From JAIRTY01 sp050257395 (GTDB lineage Bacteria; Actinomycetota; Actinomycetes; Streptosporangiales; Streptosporangiaceae), in contig JBLMWU010000231.1 in NCBI GenBank assembly GCA_050257395.1, positions 1-5,507 on the forward strand: DNA of 5,507 bases. The letters are read 5' to 3'. Made by a program: the position numbers and the translations under genes. The notes beneath the pieces were generated by a model. That model searched no databases and was not told where the DNA came from. It worked only from the letters and a program-made list of their open reading frames with translations. This document shows positions 1 through 4,917 of the stretch, in pieces; the first letter of the stretch is position 1, and each line of letters starts with the position of its first letter.

Positions 1-204
1 AGCCACGACAACGAGGAGTTCGGCCAGGTCCTGGCCGGCTCACTGGAACTGACCGCCGATGGCCGGGCGCAGACGCTGGCCGCCGGGGAGGGGTTCCTGC
101 TGCCGGCCGGGCTGCCGCACGCCGCGGTGGCCGGCCCGGACGGCTGCCAGCTGCTGGAGTGCTACGCCCCGCCGCGGATCCCCGCCCCGCCCCGCCCCGA
201 ATGA
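1..204 (+). CDS. Cupin-domain protein, C-terminal end (5' truncated by window edge)
   Basis: The frame is open from base 1 to the TGA at 202-204, giving 67 C-terminal residues. They read as the second half of a single-domain cupin barrel. A His followed three residues later by Glu (SHDNEEFGQVLAGSLEL) matches the end of cupin motif 1. A Gly-rich turn and PAGLPHA then match cupin motif 2, whose His is normally a metal ligand. The tail is proline-rich (PPRIPAPPRPE). Small cupins of this type bind a divalent metal and act as isomerases, dioxygenases or sugar-acid binding proteins; which applies cannot be told here. The stop lies 7 bases before the next start, so this gene belongs to the same operon as the enolase-superfamily enzyme and may act on the same substrate. 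The true start and motif 1 lie outside the window. Confidence 0.8.
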   Translation, partial: SHDNEEFGQVLAGSLELTADGRAQTLAAGEGFLLPAGLPHAAVAGPDGCQLLECYAPPRIPAPPRPE

Positions 205-208
205 GGAA
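203..208 (+). promoter_or_regulatory. Ribosome binding site for the enolase-superfamily gene
   Basis: GAGGAA lies three bases before the ATG at 212 and overlaps the TGA stop of the cupin gene (202-204). Its position supports ATG 212 as the start rather than an in-frame ATG at 59 that would run back through the cupin coding region. The overlap of stop and ribosome site suggests translational coupling. The spacing is slightly short. Confidence 0.55.
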
Positions 209-211
209 CCC

Positions 212-1357
212 ATGACCACGCTGCCCACCGCCCGCCTCGACCCCGCCGAGCTGACGATCGAGCGAGTGGAGGTCACCCCGGTCCGGGTGCCGCTGCCCCG
301 GAAGTTCTCCGGCAGCTACTACTCGATGACCAGCCGGTGCACGATCGTGACCCGGGTGTACGCCGCGGGCGGGCTCGTCGGCGAGGCCTACAACGGTGAC
401 ACCGACGCCGAGCAGCCGCTGATCGTCAGCATCATCAATGACGAGATCACCCCGAACGTGACCGGCCGCAGCGCGCTGAACATCGAGGGCTGCTGGCAGG
501 CCATGCTGCCGTCCACCTACGACATCCTGCGCGACCGGTCGCTGGCGCTGCAGGCGATCGCCTGCGTGGACACCGCCCTGTGGGACCTGCTCGGCAAGGC
601 GGTGGGCCTGCCGCTGTACCAGCTGTGGGGCGGTTACACCGACCGGCTGCCCGCCATCTGCATCGGCGGCTATTACGGCGACGGTGAGAAGCCCGTGGCC
701 GAGCAGATCGCCAGCTACCGCGAGCTCGGCTTCGCCGGCTGCAAGTTCAAGGTCGGCGGGCAGGCCCCGGAGGAGGACGCCAGGCGGGCCCGGCTGGCCC
801 GTGAGGCGGGCGGCGACGGCTTCGTCCTGATGGTGGACGCCAATCAGGGCTGGACCCGCGGGGAGGCGATCCGGTTCGCCCGGCTGACCGCCGACCTGAA
901 TCTGCGCTGGTTCGAGGAGCCGTGCCGGTGGCTCAACGACCGGCTGTCCATGCGGGACGTGCGGCTGGCCACCGGAATACCGGTGACCGCCGGGCAGAGC
1001 GAGGACACCAGGGCCGGGCTGCGCGACCTGATCGCGGCCGGGGCGGTCGACGCCTGCAACGCCGACGCGAGCTGGATCGGCGGGCCCAGCGAGTGGCGCC
1101 GGATCGCGGCCATCGCCTCGGCGTACGAGGTCGAGATGGCCCACCACGAGGAGCCGCAGGTGTCCGCGCACCTGCTGGCCGCCATCCCGCACGGCACCTA
1201 CCTCGAGACGTTCGACCCGGACCGGGATCCGCTGTTCTGGAATCTGATCGCCAACCGGCGGCCGTTCGAGTCCGGTCACTACCTGGTGCCGGACGGCCCC
1301 GGGCTGGGCCTGGAGCTCGACTGGGACTACGTCGGCCGGCACCGGGCGGACGGCTGA
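212..1357 (+). CDS. Mandelate racemase/muconate lactonizing enzyme family protein (MR subgroup, enolase superfamily)
   Basis: A 381-residue protein, the usual length for this superfamily. It has an alpha/beta capping domain at about 15-135 and a TIM-barrel domain after it. Members abstract a proton alpha to a carboxylate, giving dehydration, racemisation or cycloisomerisation of hydroxy-acids. By-eye alignment to mandelate racemase gives the Lys-x-Lys base (K178, K180), metal ligands D209 (VDAN) and E235 (FEEP), the Asp-His dyad (D285 and H312), and E332 equivalent to MR Glu317. The position of the third metal ligand (MR Glu247) is Q262 in the stretch TAGQSED, with an acidic residue two positions later (E264). 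The presence of both Lys-x-Lys and the Asp/His dyad points to the mandelate-racemase subgroup, many of which are sugar-acid dehydratases. ATG 212 is chosen because it follows the cupin stop and has GAGGAA upstream. The stop is two bases before the thiolase-like gene. The exact substrate is unknown. Confidence 0.93.
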   Translation: MTTLPTARLDPAELTIERVEVTPVRVPLPRKFSGSYYSMTSRCTIVTRVYAAGGLVGEAYNGDTDAEQPLIVSIINDEITPNVTGRSALNIEGCWQAMLPSTYDILRDRSLALQAIACVDTALWDLLGKAVGLPLYQLWGGYTDRLPAICIGGYYGDGEKPVAEQIASYRELGFAGCKFKVGGQAPEEDARRARLAREAGGDGFVLMVDANQGWTRGEAIRFARLTADLNLRWFEEPCRWLNDRLSMRDVRLATGIPVTAGQSEDTRAGLRDLIAAGAVDACNADASWIGGPSEWRRIAAIASAYEVEMAHHEEPQVSAHLLAAIPHGTYLETFDPDRDPLFWNLIANRRPFESGHYLVPDGPGLGLELDWDYVGRHRADG

Positions 1358-1359
1358 GC

Positions 1360-2514
1360 ATGAGCACCGGTGTCGCCGTCGCCGGGGCGGGCGAGGCGGA
1401 CGAGATCGGCGTTCTCCCGCACAAGAGTGCCCTGCAGCTGCACGCCGAGGCGGCCGCGAACGCCCTCGCTCACGCCGGCCTGGCCCTGGCCGAGGTCGAT
1501 GCGCTGTTCACCTGCGGCCTCGACTTCATGCCGTCGCTGCTGGTCGCGGAGTACCTGGGGATCCGCCCGCGGTACTCCAGCAGCAACTCGATCGGCGGCT
1601 CGTCCTTCGTGGCGCACGTGCACGAGGCGGTGGCGGCCATCCGGGCGGGCGCTTGCGAGGTGGCGCTGATCACCCACGGGGAGACCAGGCGCTCCAACCG
1701 CAAGCGCGGGATCGCCACCCGGCCGGCCCACGAGGACCCGTGGTTCCCGGACTGGCAGTGGGAGAAGATCTACGGGGCCGACTCCCCCGCGCCCGCGTAC
1801 GCGCTGGCCGCCACCCGGCACATGCACCGGTACGGCACCACCAGCGAGCAGTTCGCCGAGATCGCGGTCGCCACCCGCAAGTGGGCCGCGCTGAACCCGC
1901 GGGCGCTGCACCGGGATCCGCTGACGGTCGAGGACATCATGGCCTCGCCGTGGGTGGTCTACCCGTTTCATCTGCGCGACATCTGCCTGGTCACCGACGC
2001 GGGCGGGGCGGTGGTGCTCACCAGCGTGGAGCGGGCCCGGCGGCTCGGCCCGCCGGTGATCGAGGTGCTCGGCTCCGCGGTGGCGCACACCCATTACGGG
2101 ATCACCCAGATGCCGGACCTGACGGTGACGCCAGCCGCGGTCTCCGGCGCGCAGGCGTACGCGCAGGCCGGCGTCGGGCCGGCCGACATCGACGTGGCCG
2201 AGCTGTACGACTCGTTCACCTACACGGTGCTGGTCACGCTGGAGGACCTGGGATTCTGCGGCAAGGGCGAGGGCGGCGCGTTCGTGTCCGGGCAGCGCAC
2301 CGCGCCCGGCGGCAGCTTTCCCCTGAACACCAGCGGCGGCGGCCTCTCCTACACCCATCCGGGCATGTTCGGGATGTTCCTGCTGATCGAGGCGGTCCGC
2401 CAGCTGCGCGGCGAGTGCGGCGAACGGCAGGCCGGGACGCCGGAGGTGGCGCTGGTCAACGGGATGGGCGGGTACCTGTCCAGCGCGGCGACCGCCATCC
2501 TCGCCCGGGTGTGA
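1360..2514 (+). CDS. Thiolase-fold (SCP2/Ltp2-like) acetyl-CoA acetyltransferase homologue lacking the catalytic cysteines
   Basis: A 384-residue protein with the layout of SCP2-type thiolases/lipid-transfer proteins. It opens with VAVAGAGEADEIG, then the ALAHAGLALAEVDALF helix-strand, YDSFT (Y283-T287, in place of the thiolase NEAF/HDxF motif), a glycine-rich NTSGGGLSYTHPG stretch (H333 is the HP-G histidine) and C-terminal VNGMGG. The nucleophilic Cys is absent: the N-terminal active-site loop reads SSSNSIGGSS (73-82), with Ser77 roughly where Cys would be. The C-terminal Cys-x-Gly is N367-G-M-G-G. Such Cys-less members include the steroid side-chain aldolase Ltp2, thought to use tyrosines; Y283, Y288 and Y331 are candidates here. 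Immediate linkage to a DUF35 protein supports a two-subunit enzyme. ATG 1360 starts two bases after the upstream stop and has no strong ribosome site, so translation is probably coupled. An acyl-transfer role remains possible. Confidence 0.9.
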   Translation: MSTGVAVAGAGEADEIGVLPHKSALQLHAEAAANALAHAGLALAEVDALFTCGLDFMPSLLVAEYLGIRPRYSSSNSIGGSSFVAHVHEAVAAIRAGACEVALITHGETRRSNRKRGIATRPAHEDPWFPDWQWEKIYGADSPAPAYALAATRHMHRYGTTSEQFAEIAVATRKWAALNPRALHRDPLTVEDIMASPWVVYPFHLRDICLVTDAGGAVVLTSVERARRLGPPVIEVLGSAVAHTHYGITQMPDLTVTPAAVSGAQAYAQAGVGPADIDVAELYDSFTYTVLVTLEDLGFCGKGEGGAFVSGQRTAPGGSFPLNTSGGGLSYTHPGMFGMFLLIEAVRQLRGECGERQAGTPEVALVNGMGGYLSSAATAILARV

Positions 2515-2519
2515 GCGCC

Positions 2520-2951
2520 ATGGACACGCCCCCGCTGCCGGTGCCCGCGCTCTCCCCCAGCCCGGAGGCCGCGCCCTTCTGGGACGCGTGCCGGCGGCAC
2601 CAGCTCGTGCTGCCCTATTGCGCCGGGTGCCGCCGGTTCTTCTTCTACCCGCGTGCCATCTGCCCCGGCTGCGGCGGCCGCGATGTCAGCTGGCGCGAGT
2701 CCGCGGGCCGCGGCGAGCTCTACACCTTCTGCATCCAGCACCGGTCCGGGCTGCCGGGCTTCGGCGGCGCCACCCCGTTCATCACCGCCATCGTCGAGCT
2801 CGCGGAAGGACCCCGGCTCATGACGTTCCTCACCGGCGTTCCGGCCGACCCGGAGCAGATCAGGTGCGGCATGCCGGTGGAGGTCGTGTTCCGGGACCTG
2901 CCGGACGGGAACGTACTGCCTGTGTTCCGCCCGGCAGGTCCCGGAACGTGA
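2520..2951 (+). CDS. Zn-ribbon/OB-fold (DUF35) protein, partner of the thiolase-like enzyme
   Basis: A 143-residue protein of typical DUF35 length. An N-terminal helix (PEAAPFWDACRRHQLVLPYC) leads into a rubredoxin-like zinc ribbon with C34-x2-C37 and C48-x2-C51. An OB-fold follows at about 60-140 (GELYTFCIQHRS, PFITAIVELAEGPRLMTFL, CGMPVEVVFRDL). DUF35 proteins form complexes with thiolase-fold enzymes, shaping the acyl-CoA site or activating the partner, as in ChsH2-Ltp2 and the archaeal HMG-CoA synthase/thiolase complex. The gene directly follows the thiolase-like gene, so the two are expected to form one cytoplasmic enzyme. ATG 2520 lies five bases after the upstream TGA. An in-frame GTG at 2511 overlaps that stop (GTGA) and would add three residues; the sequence does not decide between them. 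It is the last gene of the operon. Confidence 0.92.
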   Translation: MDTPPLPVPALSPSPEAAPFWDACRRHQLVLPYCAGCRRFFFYPRAICPGCGGRDVSWRESAGRGELYTFCIQHRSGLPGFGGATPFITAIVELAEGPRLMTFLTGVPADPEQIRCGMPVEVVFRDLPDGNVLPVFRPAGPGT

Positions 2952-2981
2952 CCGGCGGGTCAGCCGGCTGAGCCCGGCCGG
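2952..2981. terminator. Bulged GC hairpin between converging genes, possible bidirectional terminator
   Basis: From 2952 to 2981 the sequence can fold into three stacked 4-bp segments: 2960-2963 with 2968-2971 (loop CCGG), 2956-2959 with 2973-2976, and 2952-2955 with 2978-2981, separated by single bulges at 2972 and 2977. The centre, TCAGCCGGCTGA (2960-2971), is a perfect 12-base palindrome and includes the stop codon of the - strand DoxX gene. The hairpin begins directly after the DUF35 stop (2949-2951), where two operons meet head-on. There is no T-tract, which is common for actinobacterial terminators. Function is inferred from position and fold only. Confidence 0.5.
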
Positions 2982-3424
2982 CGGCGCCAGGGACGGTCGT
3001 AGACCGACGCGAGCCGCGCGAGGGTGAGCGCGGCGAGCAGGAGCCCGAAGTCGCGCAGCGCGATGTCGTAGAACCCCGGGTAGCTGAACAGGTTGATGAC
3101 GATGCCCGCCAGCCAGGCGGCGACGATGTAGGCCGCGTACCGGGGCTTGATCGCCACCGCGAGCCCGGCGACGATCTCGATCACGCCGACCACCAGCATC
3201 GCCTGGTGGGCGGTCAGGGGGATCAGCCGCACGATCCAGGGGGCCAGGTAATGCTCCCAGTTCGTGAGCACGTTGAAGAACTTGTCGGCGCCGAACAGGA
3301 TCGGCAGCACGGTGAACCCGGTCCGCAGCAGCAGGTAGGCGCCGTACGCGGGCTCGGCACGGGCCCGCTGGACGGCCTGCGCCACCCCCTGCGCGGAGGG
3401 CGCGTGCGGGGCGGTGACAGCCAT
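2960..3424 (-). CDS. DoxX-like integral membrane protein
   Basis: A 154-residue protein with four predicted membrane helices at about 28-46, 72-92, 97-114 and 121-141. The amphipathic N-terminus is cytosolic and the tail is basic (YDRPWRRRPGSAG). The first helix region has LLLRTGFTVLPILFGADKFF followed by NWEHYLAPW, a pattern typical of DoxX/DoxX-like proteins. The family is related to the thiosulfate:quinone oxidoreductase subunit DoxD and to MauE; many bacterial members are linked to thiol or redox homeostasis, but the biochemical role of most is unknown. The start at 3424 is supported by AAGGAG six bases upstream. The gene diverges from a winged-helix regulator and shares with it an intergenic region carrying inverted repeats, so that regulator probably controls it. 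It ends eight bases from the converging DUF35 gene. Confidence 0.82.
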   Translation of the reverse strand: MAVTAPHAPSAQGVAQAVQRARAEPAYGAYLLLRTGFTVLPILFGADKFFNVLTNWEHYLAPWIVRLIPLTAHQAMLVVGVIEIVAGLAVAIKPRYAAYIVAAWLAGIVINLFSYPGFYDIALRDFGLLLAALTLARLASVYDRPWRRRPGSAG

Positions 3425-3430
3425 GGGCAG

Positions 3431-3436
3431 CTCCTT
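3431..3436 (-). promoter_or_regulatory. Ribosome binding site of the DoxX-like gene
   Basis: Read on the - strand this is AAGGAG, six bases before the ATG at 3424, a near-ideal Shine-Dalgarno. Its first two bases overlap the left copy of the 12-base inverted element (3435-3446), so a protein bound there could block ribosome access or a start of transcription close by. Confidence 0.75.
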
Positions 3437-3507
3437 CTATCACTAAACGACTTTATTTTTAGACTCCCACTCTCTCGCCAATTTGTCAATGATCGTTAGT
3501 GATAGAA
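3435..3507. promoter_or_regulatory. Divergent operator region: inverted 12-base elements in an A+T-rich spacer
   Basis: TTCTATCACTAA at 3435-3446 is the exact reverse complement of TTAGTGATAGAA at 3496-3507. Similarity extends outward: ACGA at 3447-3450 against TCGT at 3493-3496, with one extra T in the left copy. Each copy points toward its own gene: the right one runs into the regulator's -10 and the left one into the DoxX ribosome site. The right copy also contains a small dyad ATC-N6-GAT (3492-3503). The whole spacer is about two-thirds A+T, against a strongly G+C-rich background. This is the pattern of a shared operator for a divergently encoded repressor. The binding protein is inferred to be the adjacent regulator. 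A TTGACA hexamer on the - strand (3489-3484) may be the DoxX -35, but no convincing -10 is at standard spacing. Confidence 0.7.
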
Positions 3508-3508
3508 T
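3503..3508 (+). promoter_or_regulatory. Candidate -10 box of the regulator gene (leaderless transcript)
   Basis: TAGAAT fits the actinobacterial TANNNT -10 and lies exactly eight bases before the ATG at 3517, so transcription would start at or next to the start codon, giving a leaderless mRNA. There is no Shine-Dalgarno before that ATG, which fits. A TTGTCA hexamer at 3483-3488 is only 14 bases upstream, a short spacing that would suit a weak or activated promoter. The -10 overlaps the right operator element, implying autorepression. Confidence 0.5.
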
Positions 3509-3516
3509 GGACCGCG

Positions 3517-4176
3517 ATGAGCTGGGACAGTGCTGCGCGGCTGGCCGCGCTGGCCACCCTGGACGACCCGGTCCGGCGGCGGCTGTATGAGTACGTGAGC
3601 GGGCAGGACCAGCCGGTATCCCGCGACGAGGCTGCCGCCGCGGCGGGGATCGGCCGGGCGCTGGCGGCCTACCACCTCGACAAGCTCGCCGGCGCCGGGC
3701 TGCTGGATGCCGCCTACCAGCGGCCGGCCGGCCGCACCGGGCCCGGCGCGGGCCGCCCGGCGAAGCTGTACCGCCCGTCCGCGCGGGAGCTGTCGGTGTC
3801 GGTGCCGCCGCGGGCGTACGAACTGCTGGCACGGCTGCTGGCCGAGGCTGCGGAGAGCGACACCACCGGGCAGGTGCGCGGCACGCTGCACCGGGTCGCG
3901 CACGACCTCGGCCGCCAGCTGGGCGCGGAGGAGGCGGGCGCAGGCCCGGCCGCGCTGCTGGAACGGTACGGCTACCAGCCGCGCACCGGCCCGGACGGCG
4001 TCACGGAGTTGCGCAACTGCCCGTTCCACCAGCTGGCCCGCTCCCACCAGGACCTGGTGTGCTCGCTGAACCTGCACCTGGTCGAAGGGGTCATCGCCGG
4101 CAGCCGGCACCCGGGGGCCCGCGCCGAGCTCCGCCCGCACCCCGGCCGCTGCTGTGTCGTGGTGCACGGCAGCTGA
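3517..4176 (+). CDS. Winged-helix transcriptional regulator (ArsR/SufR-like, COG2345 type) with C-terminal cysteine cluster
   Basis: A 219-residue protein. The N-terminal winged helix-turn-helix spans about 8-90: LATLDDPVRRRLYEYV starts the domain, the recognition helix is near 46-57 (GRALAAYHLDKL) and the GRPAKLYRPS wing follows. This layout is shared with SufR and related regulators. The C-terminal domain (about 95-219) carries C168 in NCPFHQLA, C182 in DLVCSLN, and C212-C213 in PGRCCV. Spacing is C-x13-C-x29-C-C, with H172 and H198 nearby. Similar cysteine positions hold an Fe-S cluster in SufR, so a redox or iron-sulfur sensing role is possible but inferred. An in-frame GTG at 3499 would add six residues, but it sits inside the operator/-10, so ATG 3517 is preferred. 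The gene diverges from the DoxX-like gene, its likely target, and converges on the hemerythrin gene. Confidence 0.85.
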   Translation: MSWDSAARLAALATLDDPVRRRLYEYVSGQDQPVSRDEAAAAAGIGRALAAYHLDKLAGAGLLDAAYQRPAGRTGPGAGRPAKLYRPSARELSVSVPPRAYELLARLLAEAAESDTTGQVRGTLHRVAHDLGRQLGAEEAGAGPAALLERYGYQPRTGPDGVTELRNCPFHQLARSHQDLVCSLNLHLVEGVIAGSRHPGARAELRPHPGRCCVVVHGS

Positions 4177-4177
4177 C

Positions 4178-4209
4178 GTGCCCGGCGGCCGCACCACGGG
4201 CGCTGCCCG
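4178..4209. terminator. Weak GC hairpins between the regulator and hemerythrin genes
   Basis: The 36-base gap between the two converging stops contains two mutually exclusive stems. GTGCCCG (4178-4184) can pair with CGGGCGC (4197-4203), with one G-U pair. CGGGC (4197-4201) can pair with GCCCG (4205-4209) around a three-base loop. Neither has a T-tract. The position suits transcription termination for both genes, but stems this short are common by chance in DNA of this composition. Confidence 0.25.
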
Positions 4210-4212
4210 GTC

Positions 4213-4794
4213 TCAGGCTGATTTCCTCATCACGTCCCGTGCGTGATCGAGCAGCGAGGCGAACGGCCCGAGGACGTACTGGGCCGCCGTCGAGCCCGCC
4301 GCCGCGGGATGAGGGTGAGTCGGCGCCAGCGTCTGCGCCGCGTGCAGTCCCCGGCCCAGCCAGACCCGCTGCTGTTCGCTGCGCGACTGGAGGATCAGCG
4401 GGAACTCCTCCGCCTCCTCCTGCCGCGCGTGCCGGACAACCTTCGCCTCGAACTCGGCCAGGCCGTCCGCGAAGTCCTGCGAGGGAAGCTCCATCTTCTC
4501 CAGCTCGGCGAGCAGATGGGTCGCCATGTGCTCCTCATGATTGCGCGCATTCGCGATGTCGCCGCCCCCGGGGGCAACCCGGGTCAGCGGCCGGAGGACC
4601 ATCTCCTCGGCAGCCTTATGTGCCGCCAGCAGCCGGCGCAGCTCATCGAATTTCTCCTGCTTGCGCTTCCCGGTCGCGCGGTGGATCTGGCCGAACAGTT
4701 CCTCTATCCGCGCGTGCTGGTCCAGCAGGATGCGGATCACGTCTCCTTCAGGAAGTTGCGCTGCCTGCAGCCCGGGCTTGGGTGAAGTGGCCAT
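4213..4794 (-). CDS. Hemerythrin (HHE cation-binding) domain protein
   Basis: A 193-residue soluble protein with a four-helix hemerythrin-like bundle at about 16-140. The diiron ligands can be read off: H27 (LLDQHARIEELF), H59 and E63 (AAHKAAEE), H86/H89/H93 in the third helix (NHEEHMATH) and H122 with E126 (RHARQEE). The set is complete, so the protein should bind a non-haem diiron centre. The C-terminal 50 residues (PHPAAAGSTAAQYVLGPFASLLDHARDVMRKSA) form an extension with a predicted amphipathic helix. Bacterial stand-alone members bind O2 or NO-related species, store or sense iron, or serve in stress responses; the role here is not fixed. The start at 4794 is supported by AGGAGGG six bases upstream. 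The gene converges on the regulator and diverges from the iron oxygenase. Confidence 0.92.
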   Translation of the reverse strand: MATSPKPGLQAAQLPEGDVIRILLDQHARIEELFGQIHRATGKRKQEKFDELRRLLAAHKAAEEMVLRPLTRVAPGGGDIANARNHEEHMATHLLAELEKMELPSQDFADGLAEFEAKVVRHARQEEAEEFPLILQSRSEQQRVWLGRGLHAAQTLAPTHPHPAAAGSTAAQYVLGPFASLLDHARDVMRKSA

Positions 4795-4800
4795 GGACGC

Positions 4801-4807
4801 CCCTCCT
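4801..4807 (-). promoter_or_regulatory. Ribosome binding site of the hemerythrin gene
   Basis: On the - strand this reads AGGAGGG, six bases before the ATG at 4794. It is a strong Shine-Dalgarno and decides the start; it also contrasts with the leaderless-looking promoter of the divergent oxygenase gene. Confidence 0.8.
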
Positions 4808-4825
4808 CTCCGGATCGGGTGTTAC

Positions 4826-4850
4826 CGGGCGCCCTACCCGCCGGCGCCCG
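4826..4850. repeat. Perfect 8-bp inverted repeat upstream of the hemerythrin gene
   Basis: CGGGCGCC at 4826-4833 is the exact reverse complement of GGCGCCCG at 4843-4850, with a nine-base loop. It lies 32-56 bases upstream of the hemerythrin ATG, so it could be an operator or, if transcribed, a stable 5'-leader hairpin. No confident hemerythrin promoter is visible; GGGTAG on the - strand within the loop faintly resembles a stress-sigma -10. Function is unproven. Confidence 0.4.
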
Positions 4851-4880
4851 TCGTCACGCTTGTCCCGGCGAGGTGCGTCA

Positions 4881-4909
4881 TTGGCCGGTGGGCAGGCCTG
4901 CATTAGGCT
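4881..4909 (+). promoter_or_regulatory. Promoter of the PhyH-type oxygenase gene, likely leaderless, with internal palindrome
   Basis: TTGGCC (4881-4886) and TAGGCT (4904-4909) are separated by 17 bases, matching the TTGNNN/TANNNT housekeeping pattern. The -10 ends eight bases before the ATG at 4918, so the transcript would begin at the start codon; no ribosome site is present. The spacer holds the 10-base palindrome GCAGGCCTGC (4892-4901), placed where a repressor would block RNA polymerase. Confidence 0.55.
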
Positions 4910-4917
4910 CGCGGGTG

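Noticed and set aside
59..211. In-frame upstream start for the enolase-superfamily gene (ATG at 59)
   Set aside because: The extra 51 residues are arginine/proline-rich, resemble no capping-domain sequence and overlap the cupin coding frame. ATG 212 has a ribosome site and matches the family's N-terminus.
922..1359. Upstream extension of the thiolase-like reading frame
   Set aside because: The frame is open only because of high G+C. It overlaps the conserved enolase-superfamily coding region and translates to low-complexity Arg/Ala/Gly sequence; thiolase homology begins at 1360.
1327..2358. Long antisense open frame of 343 codons opposite the thiolase-like gene
   Set aside because: The translation lacks recognisable domains and is the expected mirror of a G+C-rich coding frame on the other strand.
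2349..3443. Long - strand frame across the DUF35 and DoxX genes
   Set aside because: It runs antisense to the DUF35 gene and out of frame with the DoxX gene. Its translation is arginine/alanine-rich without motifs, while the DoxX frame shows membrane helices and a ribosome site.
3499..3516. GTG 3499 as the start of the regulator
   Set aside because: It lies within the inverted operator element and just before the TAGAAT -10 box; a transcript from that promoter could not include it.
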